Source: Brevibacterium sp. 'Marine'
GTDB lineage: Bacteria > Actinomycetota > Actinomycetes > Actinomycetales > Brevibacteriaceae
Assembly (NCBI RefSeq): GCF_012844365.1
Contig: NZ_CP051626.1
Span: forward strand, 2,914,001 to 2,978,000
DNA: 64,000 nucleotides
Direction of reading: 5' to 3'
The notes under the pieces were generated by a model, which worked only from the letters and a program-made list of their open reading frames with translations, was not told the DNA's origin and searched no databases. A program made the translations under genes and the position numbers. Positions 55,315-63,878 of this stretch are shown here, piece after piece (positions within the stretch are counted from its first letter, which is position 1; each line of letters starts with the position of its first letter).

Positions 55315-55904
55315 AGACCACGAAGATCACCACCACCGCTGCGAGCCTGGCCCTGGCCGCCTTTGTCCTGACCGGATGCGTCGTCGAGAACGTCCCGGCC
55401 GGCGCTCAGGACCCGCAGCCTCCGGCGACCTCGGCACCGTCGAGCGCGCCGGAGACCTCGGCCGAGGAGGATACGTCCGAGCGCACTGAAAACGACGGCA
55501 ACGACGAGCCGACGGCCGAGACGACCGACCTCGGTGTCGAGGACGGGCAGACCCAGTACGTTCGGGCGATCCAGAACTTCTCCCCCACGCTCGAGCGTTG
55601 GGTCCTCGACGAGGACGCGGACGAGGTGACGTACTCGATCATCAACTGCCTCGGCCAGGCCGAGTCCGAGGGCGTCGCCAATCTCGAGCCGGCCGAAGGC
55701 GGCGAGGGGACCGCCTACGAAGCAACCTGGATCGGGAAGTCGCCACTGGAGAACGTAGCGGCGGAGTCGGTCCGCCTCGAGATCACCGACGACACCTTGA
55801 CCAATTTCTCGGACGTCGCCACCTCGCGCACGGAAATCGAGGCAGGGAACTTCTCGCGGATGTGCGTCGACGCCGGCGAGACCGCCGCCGACTTCGTTTT
55901 CTGA
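55311..55904 (+). CDS. Lipoprotein, unknown
   Basis: This 197-residue protein has a signal peptide with lipobox VLTGC (Cys23), an acidic Ser/Thr/Pro linker (about 30-75) and a globular domain with two Cys (SIINCLGQ and SRMCVDAG). Its ATG overlaps the upstream stop as ATGA. It is probably anchored outside the membrane and belongs functionally to the preceding membrane proteins, possibly surface exclusion. No homologous family is recognized. Confidence 0.65.
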   Translation: MKTTKITTTAASLALAAFVLTGCVVENVPAGAQDPQPPATSAPSSAPETSAEEDTSERTENDGNDEPTAETTDLGVEDGQTQYVRAIQNFSPTLERWVLDEDADEVTYSIINCLGQAESEGVANLEPAEGGEGTAYEATWIGKSPLENVAAESVRLEITDDTLTNFSDVATSRTEIEAGNFSRMCVDAGETAADFVF

Positions 55905-55936
55905 GCCACCATGGCGATGATCACCATGGTGTCTCA
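55902..55936 (+). terminator. Hairpin ending the membrane/lipoprotein operon
   Basis: TGAG-CACCATGG pairs with CCATGGTG-CTCA with one mismatch around a 9-nt loop. It begins at the lipoprotein stop codon. Confidence 0.6.
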
Positions 55937-55968
55937 GGTCCACGAAGCCGAACGGACGGTGGCTTCCG

Positions 55969-56247
55969 ATGCTTGAGCGCGAGGTCGAATCGCATTTGCT
56001 GGCCAGGTGCCGGCAAATGGGCTTCCTCTGCATGAAGTTCACCAGCCCCGGGCGGTCCGGCGTCCCCGACCGCGTCGTCGTCACGCCGATGGGCACCGTG
56101 TTCGTAGAGACGAAGCGGCCCGGCGGGAAGCTCCGTCGGCTGCAGGAGGTGGTCACCGAGAAGATGCGCAGAGCCGGTGCCGAGGTCTACGTCGTCGATT
56201 CCGTCGCCGGCGTCGACGAGCTGGTCTGGCTCCTTGCCACGAGGTAA
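55969..56247 (+). CDS. VRR-NUC domain nuclease
   Basis: This 92-residue protein is a minimal PD-(D/E)XK VRR-NUC nuclease: N-terminal helix with Glu (EREVESHLLARC), GRSGVPDRVVV with the catalytic Asp, and VFVETKRPGGKLRRLQ with the E-x-K pair. Small proteins of this kind occur in phages and mobile elements and probably cut DNA branch structures. It lies alone after the lipoprotein terminator, near the right end of the element. Confidence 0.85.
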   Translation: MLEREVESHLLARCRQMGFLCMKFTSPGRSGVPDRVVVTPMGTVFVETKRPGGKLRRLQEVVTEKMRRAGAEVYVVDSVAGVDELVWLLATR

Positions 56248-56363
56248 CCCAGTGCGATGTCCATCTGGGTCTACCCCGCAGGACACACGACATGAGGCCC
56301 CCGATCCCGTCCAACGAGGTTGGGTTCGGAGGTCTTCGACACAAGTGATTGAGAGGTCTAAAC

Positions 56364-56432
56364 ATGACTGGACACAAAGGGCAGGTGGTCGGGTACGTGC
56401 GAGTGAGCGCGGCCTGTGAGTTGCAGAGGTAG
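56364..56432 (+). pseudogene. Serine resolvase N-terminal remnant
   Basis: The frame encodes only 22 residues, with GQVVGYVRVSA matching the start of Tn3-type serine resolvases, and then stops at TAG. The catalytic Ser-bearing strand is present, but nothing more. It is the scar of a transposon resolvase gene and marks a junction between the mobilizable element and the metal/thiol genes. Confidence 0.7.
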
Positions 56433-56533
56433 ATGGCGGTCCTTTTACAGACCAAAATGGCAGCTCTGTTGGCCAAGTCCCTCCGCTGCGTATCGAGACT
56501 ACCTAGTGCGGTGACGCCTCGATGCGTTGAGGG

Positions 56534-57160
56534 TCAAACGAGAGTGGTCCAGTAGTCCCAGAAGCGGTTGGCGATCAGAACGATGATGAGGAGGAACCAG
56601 CCAGTCAGGATCGCTCCCCGGTATTCATTGACCAGAGTGATCCACTTTTGTCCCTTGCTCAAGGATCTGAGGTTTCGGGTAGTGGCGTACCAAAAGATGG
56701 GGATCGTCACTGCCCACACTGCCATGCAGTAAGGACACAGTGCCCCGATGACGTACAGACTCTGATAAATCAACCAATGCACGAATACCACCGCGAACGT
56801 TACACCGATCTGAATGGTGCCCCAATACCAGGCTGTGTATCGCCCTCCAGCGAGAAGACCTGTGCCGATAGCTGCGACGATGGCGAAACCTGCGACGCCG
56901 ATGATCGGGTTCGGGACACCAAAAGCGGCGGCTTGCGGAGTCCCCATTACCGACCCGCAGGAAAGGATCGGGTTGACGTTGCAGCTGGGGATGTAATCCG
57001 GATTGGCTGCTAGTGTCATCTTCTCCACCAGCAAGACCACAGCCGCTATCAACCCGATGAGCCCGCCGACGACGAACAATGCTCCCAGGCCACGAGACGA
57101 CTTAAACGCGGTTTCTTGTGTCTCCCTGTTGTTGCCAGTCTCAGTCTTCGAGGGCAGCAT
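56534..57160 (-). CDS. Vitamin K epoxide reductase-family (VKOR) thiol oxidase
   Basis: This 208-residue membrane protein has about five helices and both VKOR redox sites: the loop pair in PSCNVNPILSCGSVM and the active CPYC (LCPYCMAVW). VKOR reoxidizes DsbA-type proteins using quinone, and the preceding gene is such a DsbA. ATG 57160 has GGAGGAGG 6 nt upstream and overlaps the dsbA end by 20 nt. Confidence 0.92.
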   Translation of the reverse strand: MLPSKTETGNNRETQETAFKSSRGLGALFVVGGLIGLIAAVVLLVEKMTLAANPDYIPSCNVNPILSCGSVMGTPQAAAFGVPNPIIGVAGFAIVAAIGTGLLAGGRYTAWYWGTIQIGVTFAVVFVHWLIYQSLYVIGALCPYCMAVWAVTIPIFWYATTRNLRSLSKGQKWITLVNEYRGAILTGWFLLIIVLIANRFWDYWTTLV

Positions 57161-57791
57161 CGAAGGCCTCCTCCAGGTCAGTGACGCTTTCGGGTTGGAG
57201 CTTCTCACCGTCGAGGAAGAACGTTGGAGTGCCGGTGACCCCGAGGGCCTGCCCGTCCTTCTGACCCTGCTCAACGCGCTCGAGTGTAGCCGGATCATCA
57301 TAGGCTGCGGTGAACTGCTCCATGTTCAGGCCGAGTTCCTTAGCGTAGCCGGAGAACTTTTCGCGTTGCGATGTCTCTTGGTGGCCCCATTCGTCTACCG
57401 TTTCGAACAAGCGTTGATACATGGCCTCGAACTCGCCCTGCTCGGCGGCCGCCTCGGCGGCCAGGGCAGCATTGACAGAGTTGTTGTGCAAGGGCATGTG
57501 CCGCACGACGAAAGTGACACGGTCCCCGTATTCCTTTCGCAGATCCTCGATGACCGGATAAAGCGACAGGCAACCTTCGCACTCGAAATCTAGGAATTCC
57601 ACGAACACTGCTTCGCCACCCTTAGACAGGCGGGGGCTATCGTCGCGGACCAGCAAGTCGGAAGTGTCTGCACTGGTGGGAGCAGTTTCCGGTTCTGGAT
57701 CGTTGCTGTCGTTATTGAACACCAGCAAGCCGACGAGGACGAGAGCGGCGACGCCGATCATTGCTAGGGAGATTTTCACGCTGCGGCTCAA
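57141..57791 (-). CDS. DsbA-like thiol:disulfide oxidoreductase, membrane anchored
   Basis: This 216-residue protein has an N-terminal signal anchor (about 6-25) and a DsbA/DsbG-type thioredoxin domain with CxxC in FECEGCLSLYP and cis-Pro in GVTGTPTFFLDG. It forms disulfides in exported proteins and is kept oxidized by the adjacent VKOR. The TTG start overlaps the cadA stop as TTGA, so it is translated from the cadmium operon. Confidence 0.92.
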   Translation of the reverse strand: MSRSVKISLAMIGVAALVLVGLLVFNNDSNDPEPETAPTSADTSDLLVRDDSPRLSKGGEAVFVEFLDFECEGCLSLYPVIEDLRKEYGDRVTFVVRHMPLHNNSVNAALAAEAAAEQGEFEAMYQRLFETVDEWGHQETSQREKFSGYAKELGLNMEQFTAAYDDPATLERVEQGQKDGQALGVTGTPTFFLDGEKLQPESVTDLEEAFDAALED

Positions 57792-59785
57792 CGGTCGCTC
57801 GCTTTCACTGGGGCAGTCGAGGACGGAGTGCTTCCGTCCCTGACATCGGATGGGTAGATACGGCGTTTCGGGCGGGCGGTCCTGACGCCGTTGAGGATCA
57901 CGACCACCTCCGCAACCTCATGCACCAGCACGACGGCCGCGAGGCCGAGAACACCGAACAGGGCCAACGGAAAGAGGACCACAATGATTGCTAAAGCCAA
58001 GACGACATTGGCAGTCATGATCGCTCGGCCCTTCTTGGCATGTGCCAGGGCATCGGGGATCAACCGCAGGTCGGTGCCGGTGAATGCGACATCGGCTGAT
58101 TCCACTGCAGCTGCAGATCCGCTCACACCCATTGCGATGCCAACGGTCGCCGAGGCCAAGGCGGGGGCGTCGTTGATGCCGTCCCCGATCATCACCGTCG
58201 GTACCTGAGCGGTGGAAGCGCGGATACGCTCGGCCTTGTGCTCAGGTAATTGCTCGGCATGGATCTCATCGATGCCGGCCTGAGTAGCTATCGCCTCGGC
58301 AGTACGGGCGTTATCACCGGTGAGCATCACTGTCGAGATACCCTGTTCATGCAGAGCCGCAATCGCCTCAGTCGCCTCAGGGCGCAACTCATCTCTGATA
58401 CCGATGATTCCACCGATCTGATCATCGACTTCGACGACGATAATGCTCATGCCCTCATCGGCTAGCTCGGCAGCCTGTGTGGTCAATCCGTGAGGGGTGA
58501 TCCACCGAGGGCTGCCGACGCGCACCCTACGGCCTTCCACTGTTCCAGAGAGACCGTGTCCAGGAAGTTCTTGGACCTCAACGGCCTCCAGGCGGGTTGG
58601 TGTGGCGGCGCTGATGGCCTCAGCCAACGGGTGGGTACTCGTCGCTTCCAGTGCTGCGGCGAGATCGAGAACTTCTGCCTCCGTGTGGTCGTTACTGGTG
58701 TGGGTGGCCACGACACGAGGTTCGTTGCGAGTGAGAGTGCCGGTCTTGTCGAACGCGACCCGGCGAATGGTGCCAAGCTCTTCGAACGCGGCACCAGACT
58801 TGATGACGACACCCAACTTGCTCGCCGACCCGATCGCGGAGATCACCGTGACCGGCACCGCAATCGCCAACGCACACGGTGATGCTGCCACGAGAACCAC
58901 GAGAGCGCGTTCGATCCAGGTACCCGGGTCGCCGACGACGAACCCAAATGCGGCGATCAGTACGGCGGCAATCAGCACGAGCGGCACCAAGGGCCGAGCG
59001 ATACGATCAGCCATGCGGGCACGCTCACCTTTGTTTGCGTGTGCCTGCTCGACCAGATGCACGATCTTCGTCAACGAGTTATCACGCCCGTCGGCACTGG
59101 CCTCGATGCTGAGAGTGCCCGTGCCATTGACTGACCCGGCCAGGATTTTGTCTCCAGGGGCGACCTCGATCGGGATCGATTCTCCCGTGATAGCCGAGGT
59201 ATCCACCCACGATCGGCCAGAGGTCACAATCCCATCAGTGGCGACTCGCTCCCCAGCACCGACAAGCAAAACGTCGAGCTCACGGACGTCTGCGGCCGGG
59301 ATCGTCTGTTCGCCAGTCAATCGGGAGATGCGGGCAGTGTCGGGGATGAGTGAGAGCAAGGCACGCAGCCCCTGCTGTGCCCGGTCCATTGCCCGGTCTT
59401 CCAGCGCCTCGGCAACAGAGAACAAAAACGCCAACGCTGCTGCCTCTCCGATGTGGCCGAGCGCGACAGCACCGATCGCGGCAATCGTCATCAACAGCCC
59501 CACACCCAAGCGCCCGCGACCGGTGGCTGTGAACAAACGCTTCAGCGTGCCGGGCACGAATGTCCACGCGCCGGCTGCTAAGCCAAGTGCGAACACGACC
59601 AGTGCCGGAATCTCCAGACCGATCCATTGCAGAATCAGGCCAGTGGCCCACAGAAGCCCGGAGGCGACCGGCAGCGCCAGGGAGCGATCGCGCCACCACG
59701 GTGGCACCTCCTCGTGCTCAGCGACCTCGTCGGCGTCGACTGGGCCTGGGGGTGCGTCGTCGGGTCCGCAGCATTCGCGGCTCAC
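57788..59785 (-). CDS. cadA: P1B-type heavy-metal ATPase, CadA-like
   Basis: This 665-residue P-type ATPase exports soft metals, probably Cd2+/Zn2+/Pb2+. It has the metal-path motif SPCALA, phosphorylation site DKTGTLT, hinge GDGINDAPAL and a TGES loop. There is no N-terminal HMA domain, only a short ECC (MSRECCGPDD). The GTG start overlaps the cmtR stop as GTGA, and the ATPase in turn overlaps dsbA by 4 nt. The assignment to Cd/Zn rather than Cu rests on SPC and the adjacent CmtR-type regulator. Confidence 0.92.
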   Translation of the reverse strand: MSRECCGPDDAPPGPVDADEVAEHEEVPPWWRDRSLALPVASGLLWATGLILQWIGLEIPALVVFALGLAAGAWTFVPGTLKRLFTATGRGRLGVGLLMTIAAIGAVALGHIGEAAALAFLFSVAEALEDRAMDRAQQGLRALLSLIPDTARISRLTGEQTIPAADVRELDVLLVGAGERVATDGIVTSGRSWVDTSAITGESIPIEVAPGDKILAGSVNGTGTLSIEASADGRDNSLTKIVHLVEQAHANKGERARMADRIARPLVPLVLIAAVLIAAFGFVVGDPGTWIERALVVLVAASPCALAIAVPVTVISAIGSASKLGVVIKSGAAFEELGTIRRVAFDKTGTLTRNEPRVVATHTSNDHTEAEVLDLAAALEATSTHPLAEAISAATPTRLEAVEVQELPGHGLSGTVEGRRVRVGSPRWITPHGLTTQAAELADEGMSIIVVEVDDQIGGIIGIRDELRPEATEAIAALHEQGISTVMLTGDNARTAEAIATQAGIDEIHAEQLPEHKAERIRASTAQVPTVMIGDGINDAPALASATVGIAMGVSGSAAAVESADVAFTGTDLRLIPDALAHAKKGRAIMTANVVLALAIIVVLFPLALFGVLGLAAVVLVHEVAEVVVILNGVRTARPKRRIYPSDVRDGSTPSSTAPVKASDR

Positions 59786-60159
59786 TGCAGGGCCTTCGCT
59801 ACGGGCTCGTCATGGGGCGTGCAGCACCCGGGGACGGAGCATGCTGGATCAATGCAGGGTTCATGTTCGTCGACGGCGAGCGTCACATCAACCAGCGCCA
59901 TCAGCGCGGCAGCAAGATGGGGATCTGCAATCTCATACCGGGTCTGTCGACCCTCTGGTTCAGCAATGACGATCCCGCAACCGCGCAGGCAGGCCAGATG
60001 ATTCGACACGTTCGTCCGCGACAGCCCCAGATCACGTGCCAATTGCGCGGGATAGCCAGGCCGATCCAGCAGGGACAGCAGAATCCGTGACCGTGTCCCA
60101 TCTGCCATGGCCCGTCCCAATCGGTTCATCACATTTACACGAGAAGCTATAGTCAGCAT
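59782..60159 (-). CDS. cmtR: CmtR-like ArsR-family metal sensor
   Basis: This 125-residue regulator closely resembles mycobacterial CmtR: LGRAMADGTRSRILLSLLDRPGYPAQLARDLGLSRTNVSNHLACLRGCGIV, with the paired Cys of CLRGC and the C-terminal Cys region EPCIDPACSVPGCC. It senses Cd(II)/Pb(II) and releases DNA. I placed the start at 60159, inside a palindromic operator, which would make the mRNA leaderless. ATG 60174 and internal ATGs are alternatives. Confidence 0.9.
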   Translation of the reverse strand: MLTIASRVNVMNRLGRAMADGTRSRILLSLLDRPGYPAQLARDLGLSRTNVSNHLACLRGCGIVIAEPEGRQTRYEIADPHLAAALMALVDVTLAVDEHEPCIDPACSVPGCCTPHDEPVAKALQ

Positions 60160-60171
60160 ACAATGACTATA
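60148..60171. promoter_or_regulatory. CmtR operator palindrome
   Basis: TATAGTCA-N8-TGACTATA is a perfect 8-bp inverted repeat over the start of cmtR. ArsR-family repressors bind such sites over their own promoters, so it is probably the switch for cmtR-cadA-dsbA-vkor. Confidence 0.75.
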
Positions 60172-60253
60172 CATTAATTGCTGACCTTTCCGCGGAGGTT
60201 ATTGCCGTCGATCTTGCCCATGTGAATGACGGTGGAAGTAGCGGGAACCATGT

Positions 60254-60270
60254 TTCTACATACCGTAGAA
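60254..60270. promoter_or_regulatory. Inverted repeat TTCTAC-N5-GTAGAA before tlpA
   Basis: TTCTAC-ATACC-GTAGAA ends about 36 bp before the GTG of the thioredoxin-like gene. It is the same 6-5-6 repeat as at 30221-30237 upstream of hmp, 30 kb away. Confidence 0.7.
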
Positions 60271-60305
60271 TAACGTCGAATAACTGTTACCTCAAGGAGG
60301 CCCCA

Positions 60306-60935
60306 GTGCGAGACGCGTATGCACAGCGATCCCGAATCCATGCCTTCTCCCGTCTGGCTTATGGGAGCGCTGTGCTAGCGGTCATGCTGGCAGCGATCAC
60401 CGGATGCGCACCCGCCAACAAAAGTGCCGAGGACACTTCCGGATCAAATGATCAGGGGTATGTGTCAGGCACGGGAGTCATCACCCAGATCCCCGAATCG
60501 AAGCGCTCAACACCCGTGCAGCTGGCTGGAAACACGACAAACGGGGATGCCTTCGACTTGCAAGAATGGCAGGGCAGCCCAGTGATATTGAACTTATGGT
60601 ACGCAGCGTGCCCACCATGTCGAGAAGAGGCACCAGACCTTCAAGAAAGCTACGAATCCTTCCGCAAGGAGGGAGTGCACTTCCTGGGCATCAATGTCCG
60701 AGATGAAGCTGCCGCGGCCAACGCATTTGCTCGACAATTCGGCATCACTTACCCCTCCATGCTCGATAAGGAAGGTCAGGCGGTAGCGGCGTTGAGCGGT
60801 CTTCTTCCACCTCAGGCTGTGCCTTCGACGGTGGTTCTCGATTCCAAGGGTCGTCCTGCTGCTCGTGTCGTCGGGATCGTCGATCGCTCGACTCTTGATG
60901 GCCTCATCACTGACGTACTTGCCACAGACGCGTGA
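60306..60935 (+). CDS. TlpA/ResA-like thioredoxin lipoprotein
   Basis: This 209-residue lipoprotein has a signal peptide with lipobox ITGC, a Ser/Asp linker and a TlpA-type domain with active site CPPC (LWYAACPPCREEAPDL), NVRDEAAAANAFARQFGI, and cis-Pro in QAVPSTVVLDSKGR. It reduces extracytoplasmic disulfides, for example for cytochrome c or copper proteins. The GTG at 60306 has AAGGAGG 5 nt upstream, overruling longer frames. It overlaps ccdA by 4 nt. Confidence 0.92.
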   Translation: MRDAYAQRSRIHAFSRLAYGSAVLAVMLAAITGCAPANKSAEDTSGSNDQGYVSGTGVITQIPESKRSTPVQLAGNTTNGDAFDLQEWQGSPVILNLWYAACPPCREEAPDLQESYESFRKEGVHFLGINVRDEAAAANAFARQFGITYPSMLDKEGQAVAALSGLLPPQAVPSTVVLDSKGRPAARVVGIVDRSTLDGLITDVLATDA

Positions 60936-61711
60936 TTGCCATGGCAACAATCGGTGAACAGTTCTCACAGATAGCAAGCTCGGGCCCGATGCTGTTGGCA
61001 ATCCCGATTGCTGTGGTCGCCGGGATCATCTCGTTCCTGTCGCCCTGCGTGTTACCGCTGGTGCCTGGCTATCTTGGCTATGTCACGGGACTTGCTGGGA
61101 AGTCACTCGAAGATCAGAAGACATTCCGCGTGGTTATTGGTGTGTTCTTGTTCATGCTCGGCTTTTCGGCTGTCTTCGTCTCAATTGGACTCGTCTTTTC
61201 TCTCACGGGAATACTTCTCAGCGCCTGGGCGGACGTGATCAATCGCATCATGGGTGCGATCGTCATCGTGGCGGGGATCATTTTCATGGGAGGGTTGAGT
61301 CTTCTCCAGCGGGAGTGGCGTATCAAGAGTCGCCCTCAGGCGGGATTGTGGGGAGCACCGCTTCTCGGCGGAACGTTCGCGTTCAGTTGGGCCCCGTGCA
61401 TGGGGCCGACATTAGCGGCAGTGCTTGCGTTGACGACCAGTTTCGGGCCGACAGGATCCGGTGCCTTGCTTCGCGGAACCATATTGACCCTCAGTTATTG
61501 CCTGGGTCTTGGCATTCCCTTCCTGCTTGTCTCTTTGCTGCTCATCAGAGGCGGCGGTCGCATGAGGTGGGTCAAAGATCACCATGCAGCAATTACCCGT
61601 GCCGGAGGGGCCGTTCTCATCGGAATCGGAATACTGCTGATCACTGGAGTATGGACTCAATGGGTCAACGGACTGCAGGGTCTCATTGGCGGCTTTTCCA
61701 CCGTGGTCTGA
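60932..61711 (+). CDS. ccdA: CcdA-type thiol transport membrane protein
   Basis: This 259-residue protein has six helices and the two CcdA cysteine sites, FLSPCVLPLVPGYLGYVTG in the first helix and FSWAPCMGPTLAA in the fourth. It passes electrons from cytoplasmic thioredoxin to outer TlpA-type proteins. The GTG start (or ATG three codons later) overlaps tlpA. The pair serves cytochrome c maturation or copper handling. Confidence 0.93.
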   Translation: MIAMATIGEQFSQIASSGPMLLAIPIAVVAGIISFLSPCVLPLVPGYLGYVTGLAGKSLEDQKTFRVVIGVFLFMLGFSAVFVSIGLVFSLTGILLSAWADVINRIMGAIVIVAGIIFMGGLSLLQREWRIKSRPQAGLWGAPLLGGTFAFSWAPCMGPTLAAVLALTTSFGPTGSGALLRGTILTLSYCLGLGIPFLLVSLLLIRGGGRMRWVKDHHAAITRAGGAVLIGIGILLITGVWTQWVNGLQGLIGGFSTVV

Positions 61712-61861
61712 GACTACCAGTCACAGACACATCTGAACCTGGCTGAAGGGTCTCACTCGACGATCGGCCGCGTCAAGTGCGGTGCCGTGTGCGGCAACGA
61801 CTACGACGTTTGTTCTTCGCAGGAGTAGTTGCGTTTCGTCATGGTAAACCGCTTCATTTGA

Positions 61862-63841
61862 TCAGCGGGAGGCATCAGGTAAGGACCGGCTGGTGTCTGT
61901 AGCACCGGTGGAAGTTGAGCGGGATTTGTACGAAATGAACGTGGCGAGCACTACTGCCAGAGGCGCAACCCCGATCAGGAGAACTGCCGTGCCTGCATTC
62001 TGCTGATCGACGGCGATTGCCGGCCCCCATGTGCGGGCCAGGCCGGCGAACCAGTCCACTTCGAGAACGGGACTCACACCGAATGCGAGCATATTGGCCC
62101 AGAGCAGGAAGATACCTGCGACTCCAGCAATGGTAAGGATCTGCCGGCGACGAGTTCGCGACTTCGATTGAGTGCAGATGACCGTGGTCATGAACCAGAA
62201 TCCGATGATCAGGAAGTACAGATTGGTTACTTGGTGGGCGATCCAGAAATCTAATGCCAGTCGCAACAACGGAGTGTAGTAAAACAATGCGAACGAAAGG
62301 ATTAAGACTGTACCGCTGAGCAGCGGATCCCTGACCACGGTGCTGACTGTCGGGTTGCTTGCCTCGATCCATTCCCGCGGTCCTCGGCTGCCGTCGGTAC
62401 GCCGGGGCACGCTCAGGCGCAACAAGTCCAGGGGTGCTCCGATCGCCAGGAGAAGTGGAATGAGGACTGCGATGGCCAGGAGCATGACGGTGTGGGCGCT
62501 GATGAGGACCATGCCGTAGATCGTCGGGGCACCACACGTGACATAAACAAGCAGGACAATGCCGGTGAACCAGCTGACGGTGCGTTTCCGTGGCCATTTG
62601 TCTCCAGTCATGCGAGCCTTGCGCACTCCGAGGAGATAGACGGCGGCAGCAGTGAGGATGAACGCTAACCAGAGCCAGTCCCACCGCCATTCGCTGAGCC
62701 ACCGGTACCAGGTCAGGGCCGGTGGCATGGGATAGTCGGTGAGGACTTCGGCGGGGGTGATCGCTGGCTCGAGTTCAAGCGGGACAGGAGGGGCTGTTCG
62801 TCCCAGTGCCGCGGTGACGCCGATGACTGCGCCCATGATAAGGACTTCGGCAATGACCAATCGCCAGGCAAGTAGTGTGCCGGATCTGCTTCGGACTTGG
62901 GTCATGGCCCATTGGCGATGGGCGAATCCGATGGCTCCGAGCAGCAGGGTTGCCGAGAACTTGATGAGGATCAGCTGACCGTAGCGGCTCAGCAGCCCGT
63001 CCCAGGCGTCGAGGCGGAGGGCAGCGTTGATCACACCGGAGCTAAGGACGAGGAAGAACGCCACGCCGGCCAGTGCAGAGAAGCGGGCGATCACCGATTT
63101 TGTCACGAGCGTGGTACTCGTTGAGGCCAGCACGGGGATGGTCACGGCAAGTGCTGCCACGCCACCCACCCAGACAAGGACTCCGAGCCAGTGCACAGCC
63201 AGTGCACCGACACCGGCGTAATGGTCGTCGCTGCCTGCAGCATGACCGATGAGTGAAATGGGGACGATGGCAGTCAGCGCGAGCAGGGCTGTGCATGCTA
63301 GGCCGGTTGTGGAGCGAAAGAAGAAGGCTAAGTTGCACACGAGGAAGGCAATGACGGTGATTGCACCCCAGGCTTGGCCGACGATGAGGTCAGTGAGGAA
63401 GTAGGTCAGCTGACTTAGGAAGGCCGAGCTACCCGATACTGGCTGGCCGACGAGATTGGCATAGGTCAGCACCGTCACCACCACCACTGAACCCAGCCAC
63501 ACGAACGATGCGGTGACGGCAACGCTTCGGACGCGAGTGAATACCGGATGGGGAGTTGAATGCTTTTCTGCCGTGTCAGTGTCTTTGTGCGGAACGAGTG
63601 TTGCCGCGAAGATCAGGCAGCCAACGACCACCCCCAACACCAGATGATGCACGGTCAAGGCGATTGGTAGCGCCCAACGCACGAATGCCCCGGGGTCCAA
63701 CGCCTCACGTTCTGCTGCTGCACCGGAGAAGGCCGCGCTTGCTATGACAGCAGCGACGGCAACAGCCAGAGTAGCCAGAAGCCACACTATGGATTGCCAG
63801 CGTCCGCTCATGGCCCGACGACCGGGAGTCGCACTATTCAT
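61862..63841 (-). CDS. CopD/CtaG fusion copper membrane protein
   Basis: This 659-residue protein has an N-terminal CopD-like half (with VHHLVLGVVVGC and VHWLGVLVWVGG His motifs) and a C-terminal CtaG (caa3 assembly) half (GMVLISAHTVMLLAIAVLIPLLLAIGAPLDLLRL). Such fusions are common in Actinobacteria and take up or insert copper into oxidases. ATG 63841 has GAGG 8 nt upstream; a TTG at 63862 is less likely. It follows a CopC-like gene by 37 nt. Confidence 0.9.
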   Translation of the reverse strand: MNSATPGRRAMSGRWQSIVWLLATLAVAVAAVIASAAFSGAAAEREALDPGAFVRWALPIALTVHHLVLGVVVGCLIFAATLVPHKDTDTAEKHSTPHPVFTRVRSVAVTASFVWLGSVVVVTVLTYANLVGQPVSGSSAFLSQLTYFLTDLIVGQAWGAITVIAFLVCNLAFFFRSTTGLACTALLALTAIVPISLIGHAAGSDDHYAGVGALAVHWLGVLVWVGGVAALAVTIPVLASTSTTLVTKSVIARFSALAGVAFFLVLSSGVINAALRLDAWDGLLSRYGQLILIKFSATLLLGAIGFAHRQWAMTQVRSRSGTLLAWRLVIAEVLIMGAVIGVTAALGRTAPPVPLELEPAITPAEVLTDYPMPPALTWYRWLSEWRWDWLWLAFILTAAAVYLLGVRKARMTGDKWPRKRTVSWFTGIVLLVYVTCGAPTIYGMVLISAHTVMLLAIAVLIPLLLAIGAPLDLLRLSVPRRTDGSRGPREWIEASNPTVSTVVRDPLLSGTVLILSFALFYYTPLLRLALDFWIAHQVTNLYFLIIGFWFMTTVICTQSKSRTRRRQILTIAGVAGIFLLWANMLAFGVSPVLEVDWFAGLARTWGPAIAVDQQNAGTAVLLIGVAPLAVVLATFISYKSRSTSTGATDTSRSLPDASR

Positions 63842-63878
63842 CAGTGTGGCCTCGCGGCTCAAAGTGCTGGTTCATGTT

